Below the pieces are notes generated by a model that was not told the origin of the DNA, made no database searches, and saw nothing but the letters and a program-made list of their open reading frames with translations. Below, one piece after another: positions 40,294 through 49,071 of a stretch of 64,000 nt of DNA. Position numbers and translations under genes: made by a program. Within the stretch, counting starts at the first letter, position 1. The number at the start of each line of letters is the position of its first letter. Origin of the DNA: Oleispira sp963933055 (GTDB lineage Bacteria; Pseudomonadota; Gammaproteobacteria; Pseudomonadales; Oceanobacteraceae); NCBI GenBank assembly GCA_963933055.1, contig CAWVSY010000014.1, positions 1 to 64,000 on the forward strand, written 5' to 3'.

Positions 40294-40388
40294 CTACAAA
40301 TAAAACTGTAGCCTTTCAACAATTTTAACTGTTGACTAATCTACAGTTTAAACTGTAACATTCAATCTTGTAACAGTTATTATTGTAA
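40294..40388. promoter_or_regulatory. Four SetR/Cro operators in the divergent promoter region
   Basis: Four 18-base dyads share the pattern ACA-N8-TGT: CTACAAATAAAACTGTAG (40294-40311), CAACAATTTTAACTGTTG (40317-40334), CTACAGTTTAAACTGTAA (40341-40358) and TAACAGTTATTATTGTAA (40371-40388). Start-to-start distances are 23, 24 and 30 bases, about two to three helical turns. This fits cooperative repressor binding over the setR and cro-like promoters, as in the lambda switch and in SXT. Confidence 0.85.
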
Positions 40389-40399
40389 CAGGAGACGGT

Positions 40400-40651
40400 A
40401 TGGAAGTGTTCAACACAACACAAAAACATCTCCGCCGTGCCATTGACTTGGTCGGCGGGCAATCAGCATTAGCACGAGCCATCAACTCAAAACAGCAAAA
40501 CGTCTGGTTTTGGTTGAATAAATCAGGGCGTGTTCCCGCTGAATTCGTTTTACCCATCGAACAAGCTACGCAAGGACAGGTAACCCGATCTCAGTTAAGA
40601 CCGGACATCTACCCCGAATGCCCAAGCGAGCTGAAAGCCAGTAACCAGTAG
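40400..40651 (+). CDS. Cro-like regulator (YdaS-type helix-turn-helix)
   Basis: An 83-residue DNA-binding protein whose helix-turn-helix lies at LVGGQSALARAINSKQQNVWFWLNKSGRVP, close to the YdaS/Cro family. The family typically counteracts the CI-type repressor and lets the early operon run. It has a GGAG ribosome site at 40391-40394 and is the first gene of the rightward operon leading to setD and setC. It corresponds by position to the croS gene of SXT. Confidence 0.85.
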   Translation: MEVFNTTQKHLRRAIDLVGGQSALARAINSKQQNVWFWLNKSGRVPAEFVLPIEQATQGQVTRSQLRPDIYPECPSELKASNQ

Positions 40652-40706
40652 GATTAAGGGCAAGTAATGGTCAGCATTTTACGTAAACACAGAAGCGAGT
40701 ACCTCC

Positions 40707-41576
40707 ATGCGTGATTATGGCAAGGTCTATACCCGCTTTTGGCTAAAGCAAAACGTTTTGTCCTGGAGTGACTCTGCGAAGTTGCTAGGACTGTATTTGC
40801 TTACATGCCCACATTGTAATTTGCTTGGCTGCTTTCGACTGCCGATTGGTTACGTTGCTTCTGACTTGAACTGGGATGAGCAACAGGTTGCCAAGGCGTT
40901 AAGTGAGTTAGAACAAGATCAGTTCCTGATTCGTTGCGAGGAATCCGGTTGGACTTTGATTCGAAGCTTTCTGAAGCACAACCCAATCGAAAACCCAAAC
41001 CAAGGTAAGGCAGCCTTTCGGTTGCTTAAAGATGTACCTGCCGACTTCGTTGGTATGGCATCGCTTTTGAAATCTCTTGCCGCTTTTCAAGCTCGGCTAC
41101 CAGAAGAATTTTCATCATTGTTTATGCCTGATGGCAACCCGGTAAGGGACTCTCAACGGTCGGATGACTCTGAGAGAAGCAATAAACCAACAGTTAAAAC
41201 TGTTGACCACATACAGTTTGAAGACTTCTGGGATGTACAAATACGCAAAGAAAAAAAAGCGAAAGCCAAAGAAGAATGGCTACGCATGGGCCTCAATGAA
41301 GACCATGAACTCGCCTTGGAAGTGCTAACACGCTGGAAAGAGCAACGAGACAACCGATTGCAGTATCAAGATCGGACTAAGACCCCTATGCCACATAACT
41401 GGCTTTTAAACCGGCAATGGGAAGACGAGTACGTTCGCATTGATGAAGTACAGCAATCATCGACGAGCCTAAAGGGCAGCAATCACCAATTGAATATTGA
41501 AGAAAGCAATCGTCGCATCGCTGAAAGCTGGGCCGGACCAGGTATTCGGGAGGTTCGTTCAAGTGCAGGAGGTTGA
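40707..41576 (+). CDS. Phage-type replication initiation-like protein (lambda O / DnaT-like)
   Basis: A 289-residue protein. The N-terminal 110 residues look like a winged-helix domain (SDSAKLLGLYLLTCPHCNLLGCF, then DLNWDEQQVAKALSELEQDQFLIRC), as in phage replication O-like proteins. A polar linker follows, and then a C-terminal part (residues about 170-250; FWDVQIRKEKKAKAKEEWLR) like those that bind helicase loaders. It probably helps extrachromosomal replication or regulation of the element, but no role is proven. The SXT family carries unnamed genes at this position. Confidence 0.6.
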   Translation: MRDYGKVYTRFWLKQNVLSWSDSAKLLGLYLLTCPHCNLLGCFRLPIGYVASDLNWDEQQVAKALSELEQDQFLIRCEESGWTLIRSFLKHNPIENPNQGKAAFRLLKDVPADFVGMASLLKSLAAFQARLPEEFSSLFMPDGNPVRDSQRSDDSERSNKPTVKTVDHIQFEDFWDVQIRKEKKAKAKEEWLRMGLNEDHELALEVLTRWKEQRDNRLQYQDRTKTPMPHNWLLNRQWEDEYVRIDEVQQSSTSLKGSNHQLNIEESNRRIAESWAGPGIREVRSSAGG

Positions 41577-42225
41577 TAAACGCGAGTTTGCTGAAGTTTG
41601 GGGAGCAGCTTGGGCCATGTATGGCAAAAGCGTATCACCGCAATTGCTATCCATCGCATTTGAAGCCCTTCGTGCTTATAGCATTGAAGAAGTGCGAATC
41701 GGTCTGACTCGGCATATTCAATCACCGGATACTGGGCAATTTTTTCCAAAGCCCGCTGACGTCATCAAGCATATCGATGGCAACTCGGGTTCAAGAGCCA
41801 TGGTTGCTTGGAACAAAGTTGACAAGGCTGTTCGTCAGGTTGGCGCTTGGACATCCGTGATGTTTGACGATGCGCTTATCCACCGCGTGATTTCGGACAT
41901 GGGGGGATGGGTTGAACTCTGCAAAGTTGATGACAGGGAATACCCCTTTAAGCAAAAAGAGTTTTTAACACGCTACCAGGCTTACTTGCTGCGGGACGAA
42001 GTGGGTGAATACCCAAGGCTATTACAGGGTATTGCAGACCATCAGAACCAGCAAAAAGGATTTGATATGCAAGCGCCTGTTGCCGTGGGTGACTGGTCAA
42101 AAGCGGCACAAGTTTACACGAGAGGCATCGCCAATTTTAGCGCAGTGCCTTTGAAAAGAATAAGCCCGAAAGCCATTCAGGCGCTTCTCGGAAATCAATT
42201 AGAGGACAAAAATGAAAACGATTAA
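41563..42225 (+). CDS. Replication P-like or DUF-type phage protein
   Basis: About 220 residues from a GTG at 41563 that follows a gggagg ribosome site by nine bases and overlaps the upstream gene by 14. A longer frame from a TTG at 41497 has no such site. The protein is helical; QLLSIAFEALRAYSIEEVRIGLTRH and GQFFPKPADVIKHI resemble a phage family often found next to O-like replication genes (helicase-loader position). The function is inferred from that pairing only. Confidence 0.55.
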   Translation: MQEVDKREFAEVWGAAWAMYGKSVSPQLLSIAFEALRAYSIEEVRIGLTRHIQSPDTGQFFPKPADVIKHIDGNSGSRAMVAWNKVDKAVRQVGAWTSVMFDDALIHRVISDMGGWVELCKVDDREYPFKQKEFLTRYQAYLLRDEVGEYPRLLQGIADHQNQQKGFDMQAPVAVGDWSKAAQVYTRGIANFSAVPLKRISPKAIQALLGNQLEDKNEND

Positions 42226-42760
42226 AGCAAAAACCGTTGCCCTAGTGATAGCCATGTCCGCAAGCACTTCAGTCTATGCGTTTCCGGGCTATCAGTGGGA
42301 AAAAGCAGCACAAAGTGTTGGTATTGATCCAGTCATGCTCTACGCCGTTGCCTTGGCTGAGTCAGCCTCACATCGAGGTCTTAACATGACCAGTCCATGG
42401 CCATACGCAATTCGCAATGGTTCAAACGCAACCTACGCCAAATCTAAGACAGAAGCGGAGCAACTGTTAAACCAGGCACTTCAAGAGAGTGAAAAATACC
42501 AGCTCGATATTGGCCTTATGCAAATCAATTTGCATTGGCATGGGCATCGAGTGAGCTCAGCAGCTGAACTGCTAGACCCCATCACCAACCTTACTGTCGG
42601 CTCCAGTATTTTGGCCGAAGCAATCAAGTCTTCACCAAACGATTTAGAGCTTGGCATAGGCCGCTATCACAGTTGGAACGAAGAGCGTGCACGCTGGTAT
42701 GGGCAAAGAGTGCTTTCTATCTATCGCAATATTTTACATGAACTGGAGGTCCGTCAATGA
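42212..42760 (+). CDS. Lytic transglycosylase of the conjugation system
   Basis: A 182-residue protein with a signal peptide (TVALVIAMSASTSVYA, cleavage after VYA). Its SLT-type transglycosylase domain has the catalytic glutamate in LYAVALAESASH, and the family's GLMQIN motif is followed by LHWHGH. VirB1-like enzymes open peptidoglycan for assembly of the type IV secretion channel. Its start overlaps the upstream gene by 14 bases, and its stop overlaps setD by 4 (ATGA). Confidence 0.88.
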   Translation: MKTIKAKTVALVIAMSASTSVYAFPGYQWEKAAQSVGIDPVMLYAVALAESASHRGLNMTSPWPYAIRNGSNATYAKSKTEAEQLLNQALQESEKYQLDIGLMQINLHWHGHRVSSAAELLDPITNLTVGSSILAEAIKSSPNDLELGIGRYHSWNEERARWYGQRVLSIYRNILHELEVRQ

Positions 42761-43056
42761 CAACCAATCAACAAGACTTCTATCAATTAAATTTGGCGTA
42801 CCTACACGCAGCACGTGAATTGGCGCGCATTGATCCGCAAGAGGCGGTCTTGCGCTTTGGACTTACACGCGACGTGGTGGATGCACTTATTAATGCCGGT
42901 GTTGACGACCTGCAACGAGTGGCGACCTCATCATTCATGCTGTTTCAACCAAGGGGTAACCAAAGCCAACTGATTGAGATGGTGAAGAGCAAAGGTACAG
43001 GTATCCCAAGAATCGCTTATTTATTATCAACCCTAAACAACAAGGGGGATGCATGA
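42757..43056 (+). CDS. setD: SetD, FlhD-like transcription activator subunit
   Basis: A 99-residue helical protein similar in pattern to FlhD (LNLAYLHAARELARIDPQEAVLRFGL, then the region LQRVATSSFMLFQPR, which is FlhD-like). In SXT/R391, SetC and SetD form a heteromer that switches on the transfer and integrase operons. Direct overlap with setC (ATGA) supports the pairing. The identity rests on size, motif and context. Confidence 0.88.
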   Translation: MTTNQQDFYQLNLAYLHAARELARIDPQEAVLRFGLTRDVVDALINAGVDDLQRVATSSFMLFQPRGNQSQLIEMVKSKGTGIPRIAYLLSTLNNKGDA

Positions 43057-43586
43057 TTGATAACCTGTCCAAAAGTGAGCTGTTTACCCGAGCCTCGCTG
43101 CTTATTAAGTACGGATTTCGAACGACCATTATCGCGCTCGATACAGGTTTGCCAATCCACATTATCAGAAGGCTGCACAAAGAAGTGACTGGCAAGTCAC
43201 CTTGTCCTGGTCAATTGCCAGAATCTGATGCCATCGTTAAAAGCAGAAGAGCCCTAGTTGAAGGCTCCCTGCTGATGGCGCTTTATGTCAATATTGGTGG
43301 TGATAATGTCTACAAGAAATTAAATATCGATGCTTTGATGAAGGCTTACGATGCGTACTTGGTTGCAAGAGAAGAGGCAGATCTTCCAGCTGAGATCCCC
43401 TGGAAAAAACTGACCATCAATGAAGGTTGGGTTCTAGCTCGTGATTTAAGATCACAGCTTGCATCCTTACACCGGTGTCGATGCGGCAGTCTGTATTTGA
43501 CGGTATCTCAACAGCGCATTCAGCTTAAATGTCCTGTGTGTGAGATTATGGCCGAGCAAACCACTAGAGCACTTTTTGAGAACTAA
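43053..43586 (+). CDS. setC: SetC, FlhC-like transcription activator subunit
   Basis: A 177-residue FlhC-family protein. The N-terminal helical part includes ASLLIKYGFRTTIIALDTGL with IRRLHKEVTGKSPCPGQLP, a hallmark of FlhC. Near the C-terminus four cysteines form the zinc site (CRCG and CPVC, separated by about 15 residues). With SetD it activates conjugation genes after the SetR repressor is lost. Confidence 0.9.
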   Translation: MIDNLSKSELFTRASLLIKYGFRTTIIALDTGLPIHIIRRLHKEVTGKSPCPGQLPESDAIVKSRRALVEGSLLMALYVNIGGDNVYKKLNIDALMKAYDAYLVAREEADLPAEIPWKKLTINEGWVLARDLRSQLASLHRCRCGSLYLTVSQQRIQLKCPVCEIMAEQTTRALFEN

Positions 43587-43643
43587 CATGCTGATGCATG
43601 ATTTGATTGTGCACCGCCCGTGCACTTTGAGAGTACTAAGAAG

Positions 43644-44075
43644 ATGACAAACTTACTTAAATCTTTACCAGCACGCTGCTGGTTTATATCACTGGGGCTT
43701 TTTCTGGCGACTTTGGCTTCGGCTCATTTTTTTCCATCAGAAATATTAACGGCATCTGCCAAGTTAGCGGCTTTGCCATTTCTGTTCTGCACCGTCGTTT
43801 TTTTCAGCTACTTGGGATTCAAAGCGACCTGTAATCCCATCGGACTTATAGCCATCATCACTATGCTTGTAGCAATCGCATATTGGCAAGCGAGTTGGAC
43901 AATTGTTGGTTTGGGACTCTTCTTCTTAGCTATTTGTACTGGAATTAGATTCTTGAGCAGCCAAGTTAAAGATTCGGGTAGAACTTTGAGCATTGAAGAA
44001 AAATGGTATTGGTATAAGCTCCATTCGTTTTTTGATGGCTTTTATCCTAGGTATCCCAAAAAGCCAAAAAAATAG
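43644..44075 (+). CDS. eex: Entry exclusion protein (Eex-like)
   Basis: A 143-residue inner-membrane protein from the ATG at 43644, with three or four hydrophobic segments (CWFISLGLFLATLASAHFF; LAALPFLFCTVVFFSYLGF; PIGLIAIITMLVAIAYWQA; IVGLGLFFLAICTGI) and a basic tail. The length equals what I recall for Eex of SXT and R391. Eex in the recipient recognises the C-terminal part of the donor's TraG and blocks redundant transfer between elements of the same exclusion group. It sits next to traG and converges with it. A frame from 43620 would add eight residues. Identity is inferred from topology and position. Confidence 0.75.
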   Translation: MTNLLKSLPARCWFISLGLFLATLASAHFFPSEILTASAKLAALPFLFCTVVFFSYLGFKATCNPIGLIAIITMLVAIAYWQASWTIVGLGLFFLAICTGIRFLSSQVKDSGRTLSIEEKWYWYKLHSFFDGFYPRYPKKPKK

Positions 44076-44097
44076 CCAGCCCACCACAAGCTGGCTA
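44073..44097. terminator. Bidirectional terminator between eex and traG
   Basis: TAGCCAGC at 44073-44080 pairs with GCTGGCTA at 44090-44097, flanked by an A run on the left and a pyrimidine-rich stretch ending in T residues on the right. It overlaps the eex stop and lies just beyond traG. Confidence 0.8.
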
Positions 44098-44107
44098 CCT
44101 TCTGTTT

Positions 44108-47100
44108 TTAGTTCCTTCCTGATGCCTGGTTATAGGCCCTAATATCGATCAAGTTGTTCTGAGCATAATCTCCCGCAAGGGATGCATTTGAGATCACTGC
44201 AATCTGCTTATCCACAAATGCTTTATCTTCTTCGGACACACTGTCGGGGATGTAAGAGCCACTCTCATCCTTTTGACGATACTCATTTAGTATTTGTTCC
44301 CTTAAGCCAAGCATTTCAGGCGACCAACTCGATGAGTCTTCAGAGTTGAAAACGCGCCCCGCCAAACCTTCATTGAAAGCTTGAGCGAACACTTGACTTT
44401 GAATCGGGGTCAATCCCATTCTCTGCCCTTCGCTGTATGCTTCCTGTTTAAAATCATCGGCATACTGTTCTAAGAACTCACCATATCGATTGTTAACTGC
44501 CGCACCGAATGCCCCAGCCAACATGGCTTCAGACTTAGTGCCCCAGTTTACTTCGGAGGCATACTGCGAACTCGATCCACTGTATGCATCATTAAACGCC
44601 GTCAATGGATTTTCCAAAGAGGTTCCGGCATCAACGGCGGCTTTTAAGCCATCCCAGGTTGATTTGCTGGCCACCGTTGCATTGTGCAAGAAACCTCTTG
44701 AGCCAGGATCTTCAAGCGCTTGTTCTTTGTAACTCTCATAGTCTTCGCCAAAGTGATTCAAGGTATGCAGTGCTGCATCAGTATGCTTGCCACTGAAATC
44801 ACCAATAGCACTGGCGCTGTTGAAGAACATTTCAGCACCAGAGACTCCGCTATCATCAGCCATAATGCGAGATCGCCACTGAGATCCAGCTTCACTGTTT
44901 AGTCCAGATTGATAGGTACTTGTGTCAGAAGCTACGGCCTGCTGGGCTTGCTGCTGATGCGCATTCAACTGTCCATCTATACCAGACAGATTGGTTTGGT
45001 AAGCCGATTGAGCTGCGTTGAACTGAGTTTGAACTGTTGCTGCATCCTCGTAGCCGCCCAATACACCCGATTCAACTTGGCTTTGAGTACCACCAAAAGT
45101 AGGTGCAGTTGATGACATGCCTTCATTTGAGCGCGGCTGAATTGATCGTAAATCGGCTCCGGTAGCCATGGCCATAACAGTCATTGCAGCTTGATAATCA
45201 TTGTCTCGTTCAGCGGGCGTTGAGGAGTTGCTATAGGTTAAAGACTCCATAGCTGCGGCTACATACGCCTGATTATCATCAGGTAGCAAGCGCTGATACA
45301 TTGGAAGGTTTTCACGTAAACGGTTACCTGCTTCAACATGCTGGTTCATATAGCGACCTAAATAATCCATGACTTCAGGATTGTCCGCTGCTAATCGGGT
45401 TAACGTCGCACCATCAGTATTTCTTTGTCCTGATAGACTGTAGCTGGCCTGATCAAGCTCACTAAAGCGATTTGATGCCGTGACAACGTCTTGAGCTGAA
45501 CTCTGAAGTGACTGATAGTCTTGGTTAGACAAGGACATCTCAACGCCAGAACGTCTTGAGTCTGAAAGGTCCTTAACCATTGCATCGCGATACTCAGCAC
45601 GTCGTGAATCACTCGATGCCAAGCTTTGCATCTCCCCAGTGAGCGTATTTGCGGTCGTAGATCGAGAACTGCCTTCTGACGACTCAACTTGGCCACTAAA
45701 GTTACCACCTAAATCCAGCCCTGCTCGTACCCTTGATAGTTTTGGTACACGAGATGAGTCTGGCTTATCGACTCCTGGCAAGTTGCCCTGTGGAGAATCA
45801 TTGCCGCCAGTACCAAGAAGCCTTCCAAGAAAGCCCTTATCAGCAACTTCTTTCTCACCGGGATTAGTAATAGTTCCATCGCCACCGACCCTTAGGCCTC
45901 CCGATAGCACGCCCGATACCAAGCCACGTACAGCATCTTTTTTATCGTCTCCAAAACCATACCGAGTTTGCAGGTCATCAGTAACCTGATTAACAACGGC
46001 GCTAGATGCGGAGTTAGATGAGCCGATCTGACGTCCAACCGAAGACAGGTTGTCGTAACTTAGCTTTTCACCAAAAGTTCGACTCATAGTATTCCCAACC
46101 TGACGACTAAAGGCTTGGGTTGCTTGAGTCATGGATTCTTTTGCAGAGCCAACCATTGAACCCACTGCGTTTCCTACAGAGAAACTGCTTAGTAGGTTTG
46201 ACGCGCCGGTCATAGCAGAACCAGTGAGGGCTGAATTTTGGAACATTGACTGTGATTGCATTACCGGGGCATTTTTCGCGACATCTGGACTTGTCATCTT
46301 TTCATCAATGGCATCACCGTTTTGAAGACGTCCAGCCAAGTGGGTAGCGGTTATTGCTGAGCCATAAACGAGCATGAGCGAAATCGCCGGAACACTCGAC
46401 GCCAACATGCCGCCAGTCGCTATCCAGGTTTGCAGCACTGAATCCATCTGCATCATCCCGGCAAAAGATGGCACTTCTGTACCTGCAAAGGCATCAAGAG
46501 CCGACATTTTCCCTGCAACGGTTAAATGAATATACAGGTTAATGATGGCCATGACAGGCATCCAAAGTTGAATCCAAAGCAGGATTAACAAGTACTTCCC
46601 AGCCATTCGCATCCCGATTTGGCCAAGGGCTATCACAAAGGCCATCAAAGGGGTGATGGCGTAAATGAAACCCTCAAAAAACGTCATCATCGGACGAACG
46701 ATACTTTGGAACAGGGTCTGCTCCGCCGCCCATTGTGTATTGCGCTGTTCAATCGCTTGGTTAACCATAACGGCTGCGGTGAAAGCTTGATCATCCATAT
46801 ACTTGCCCGTCACGCTTTGCTCATAAATAGGCAAAAGCACCGACGCGGTCATGTACTCTTGGGTGTTAACCGAGGCCAAACCAAGATTATTCAGTGCATT
46901 TCGGATCACGTCATCAGTATCAGTGGCTGACGAAGTTCCCAATGAGGCTGACAGAACCTGTTTAAGCCTTGGAATGAAGGTTGATTCTGTCATGAGTTTC
47001 AGTTGGCTATAGGCATCGGTGCAGTCCAAATCGCTACTGCTACCACTGAGCATGATGCGCGTGCCATAAATGCGCGAATCAAACCTAATCGCAGTCATCG

Positions 47101-47677
47101 GGTTAGGATCACTCAGCACCTGATCGAGGTTCTTTTGGCCAATGTCGATACCAATCAAGGTGCACTCTTTAATGTAGTTAAACCAAGATTGCTCGATATC
47201 CGAGCCGCCGACACGATTTGCATCACCCAACCCAGAGCGATCCATCACCTGTTTTCTCACTTTAATCAGTGTCTGTAAACTGGATGCAAAGCCGTATTCC
47301 GTCATGGCGGGAGTTGAGAACGCCGTTTCAAACAATCGCGTGATTTGAAATCCAACAGTCGAAATTGTACTGCCTGCGGCAGCAACACCGATGGGCACAT
47401 TATCAACCACTCGAACTTGTCCCGTGTACGCATCCTCAATGCTCACACGGGCACTGGGTCCAAACATGGTTGCAAAGACTATCCATGAGACTAAAACGTG
47501 CTGAAAGTTAATCCCTCGACCACCTTGCATTAAGGCCTGAACAGAGACCATCAATACCCCAATGAGCAAGCCAATGCGAACCATTGAAGTAAAGTCGCCT
47601 GTACCAGTAATCATCGCGACAGCGTTCAAGACCTGCTCTAAAAATGCCGAATCCCCGATGGAATAGATCTCCCACAT
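44108..47677 (-). CDS. traG: TraG, mating-pair stabilisation and entry-exclusion target
   Basis: A 1189-residue inner-membrane protein of F-type conjugation. The N-terminal third (TraG_N) has several membrane helices (GDFTSMVRIGLLIGVLMVSVQALM; FIYAITPLMAFVIALGQIGM; YLLILLWIQLWMPVMAIINLYI). The rest is a long serine-, glutamine- and alanine-rich periplasmic or translocated region. In this family TraG stabilises mating pairs, and its C-terminal half is what the recipient's Eex recognises. It is the last gene of the leftward traF-traH-traG run. Confidence 0.93.
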   Translation of the reverse strand: MWEIYSIGDSAFLEQVLNAVAMITGTGDFTSMVRIGLLIGVLMVSVQALMQGGRGINFQHVLVSWIVFATMFGPSARVSIEDAYTGQVRVVDNVPIGVAAAGSTISTVGFQITRLFETAFSTPAMTEYGFASSLQTLIKVRKQVMDRSGLGDANRVGGSDIEQSWFNYIKECTLIGIDIGQKNLDQVLSDPNPMTAIRFDSRIYGTRIMLSGSSSDLDCTDAYSQLKLMTESTFIPRLKQVLSASLGTSSATDTDDVIRNALNNLGLASVNTQEYMTASVLLPIYEQSVTGKYMDDQAFTAAVMVNQAIEQRNTQWAAEQTLFQSIVRPMMTFFEGFIYAITPLMAFVIALGQIGMRMAGKYLLILLWIQLWMPVMAIINLYIHLTVAGKMSALDAFAGTEVPSFAGMMQMDSVLQTWIATGGMLASSVPAISLMLVYGSAITATHLAGRLQNGDAIDEKMTSPDVAKNAPVMQSQSMFQNSALTGSAMTGASNLLSSFSVGNAVGSMVGSAKESMTQATQAFSRQVGNTMSRTFGEKLSYDNLSSVGRQIGSSNSASSAVVNQVTDDLQTRYGFGDDKKDAVRGLVSGVLSGGLRVGGDGTITNPGEKEVADKGFLGRLLGTGGNDSPQGNLPGVDKPDSSRVPKLSRVRAGLDLGGNFSGQVESSEGSSRSTTANTLTGEMQSLASSDSRRAEYRDAMVKDLSDSRRSGVEMSLSNQDYQSLQSSAQDVVTASNRFSELDQASYSLSGQRNTDGATLTRLAADNPEVMDYLGRYMNQHVEAGNRLRENLPMYQRLLPDDNQAYVAAAMESLTYSNSSTPAERDNDYQAAMTVMAMATGADLRSIQPRSNEGMSSTAPTFGGTQSQVESGVLGGYEDAATVQTQFNAAQSAYQTNLSGIDGQLNAHQQQAQQAVASDTSTYQSGLNSEAGSQWRSRIMADDSGVSGAEMFFNSASAIGDFSGKHTDAALHTLNHFGEDYESYKEQALEDPGSRGFLHNATVASKSTWDGLKAAVDAGTSLENPLTAFNDAYSGSSSQYASEVNWGTKSEAMLAGAFGAAVNNRYGEFLEQYADDFKQEAYSEGQRMGLTPIQSQVFAQAFNEGLAGRVFNSEDSSSWSPEMLGLREQILNEYRQKDESGSYIPDSVSEEDKAFVDKQIAVISNASLAGDYAQNNLIDIRAYNQASGRN

Positions 47678-47680
47678 GAC

Positions 47681-49069
47681 CTATTCCCCCAGTGCCGTAG
47701 ATTTAACGGTGTAATAACGCTGCTTGCGAATGGTCTGAATCACCTGGTTAAAATGCGCCAGCAATTCTTGCTCTGAACCGTATCTTCGCTGTAACGCGGC
47801 GTATTCCTCATTGATTTGGCGACGTGCACGTTCAAGGTCTTCCGTTAACAACTTCGCATAGGCATGATCTTCCACACCGGAGGTACTTCTAGCTGCATTG
47901 AGCATGTCTTCAACCAATGCTCGGGCCATCTCAACAGCAATAAATGGCGCAGCTCTTGAAGCAAACGACCTAGCAGCCCCTTCATTTAATGCAGAAAGTG
48001 TTCGAATCATGCCGCCAATACTTGCAGGAGCCGAGGTCATAAAAGCCTTTTCGGTGGTGCTAGCTGCCCCAGTATTTCGAGCAAACTTAAATATAATGCC
48101 GTTACTAGAACCTGTACCAAGAAGTAAATTTTCGACCTGAGTTGATAACCCGGTTAGGGTCACGTTAGTGATTGTCGGATTTAGACAGCCGTCTTGTGTC
48201 ACTGTGTCACATCGGTACATAGCGACGTTACCGCCATGAATTAGATGCTCAATAGTCACTTTATTGCCATTCAGTCTGGTCAGTTTTGGGGCTTTACCTT
48301 GACCATCAGCCGCATTCGCTAAATCACCAACGATGATCGAGCCCGTCACGGACATAACCGCTTCAAGAAAACGGTCATCCCCCGATGCAAACCAGCTTGA
48401 TGCCGAGTGACGTTTCAGTGCTCGCCAGACCAAGTTACCTTTAATCGTTTTGTTCACATCAGATGCCGCGACACTTGAAGCATTCTCGTAAGGGTTCTTA
48501 CCATTGGACTCACTCCAACTGGTAAAAATGTCTCCAGCCCCTTTAAGTGAGCTCAACATGCTGGCCTCTGTTTGCCCCTTCTTACCAAAGGCGGCCAGGG
48601 TATCGTTCACGACTCCCTGAGCCATTTGACAGGAATTGCCAAAATACTCGTTCAACTGCTGGATTTTCTTTTGCAGTGTCTCCATGTGCTGGGAGCATTT
48701 CTCACACATAGCACTGAGCGCCAATTGGAATGCGTATCCCTTGGCATTTGCCGCTACAGAGCGAAGTAATTGAACAAACTGATCTGCATTAACAAATGAC
48801 AAACTTCCAGCGAACATATCAATGCCGCCACAACCGGCTTGGAATGACGGAGGCACCATAGAGACGAGGTTCTCGTTCATGATCCTGTTACGAACAACAA
48901 CACTTCCACCAGATATAACGCCACGCCGCTGACTCTCGAATACACCAGGCGCAGTGGTGTTGGTCATTGAACCAAACAACTGATTCATCTCCTGTTGCAA
49001 GCTTGCTTGGCTCATAGATGAAAAACCAATCGCACAGGCGATTAGCGATACTTGGAATACTTTTTTCAT
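47681..49069 (-). CDS. traH: TraH, F-type conjugative pilus assembly protein
   Basis: A 462-residue periplasmic protein with a signal peptide (VSLIACAIGFSSMSQAS). The TraH family pattern includes PPSFQAGCGGIDMFAGSLSF and the C-terminal heptad-rich stretch LERARRQINEEYAALQRRYG. Several cysteine pairs (MCEKCSQHM) fit its need for disulfide formation in the periplasm. It lies 3 bases after traF and 3 before traG, so the three are one operon. Confidence 0.94.
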   Translation of the reverse strand: MKKVFQVSLIACAIGFSSMSQASLQQEMNQLFGSMTNTTAPGVFESQRRGVISGGSVVVRNRIMNENLVSMVPPSFQAGCGGIDMFAGSLSFVNADQFVQLLRSVAANAKGYAFQLALSAMCEKCSQHMETLQKKIQQLNEYFGNSCQMAQGVVNDTLAAFGKKGQTEASMLSSLKGAGDIFTSWSESNGKNPYENASSVAASDVNKTIKGNLVWRALKRHSASSWFASGDDRFLEAVMSVTGSIIVGDLANAADGQGKAPKLTRLNGNKVTIEHLIHGGNVAMYRCDTVTQDGCLNPTITNVTLTGLSTQVENLLLGTGSSNGIIFKFARNTGAASTTEKAFMTSAPASIGGMIRTLSALNEGAARSFASRAAPFIAVEMARALVEDMLNAARSTSGVEDHAYAKLLTEDLERARRQINEEYAALQRRYGSEQELLAHFNQVIQTIRKQRYYTVKSTALGE

Positions 49070-49071
49070 CG

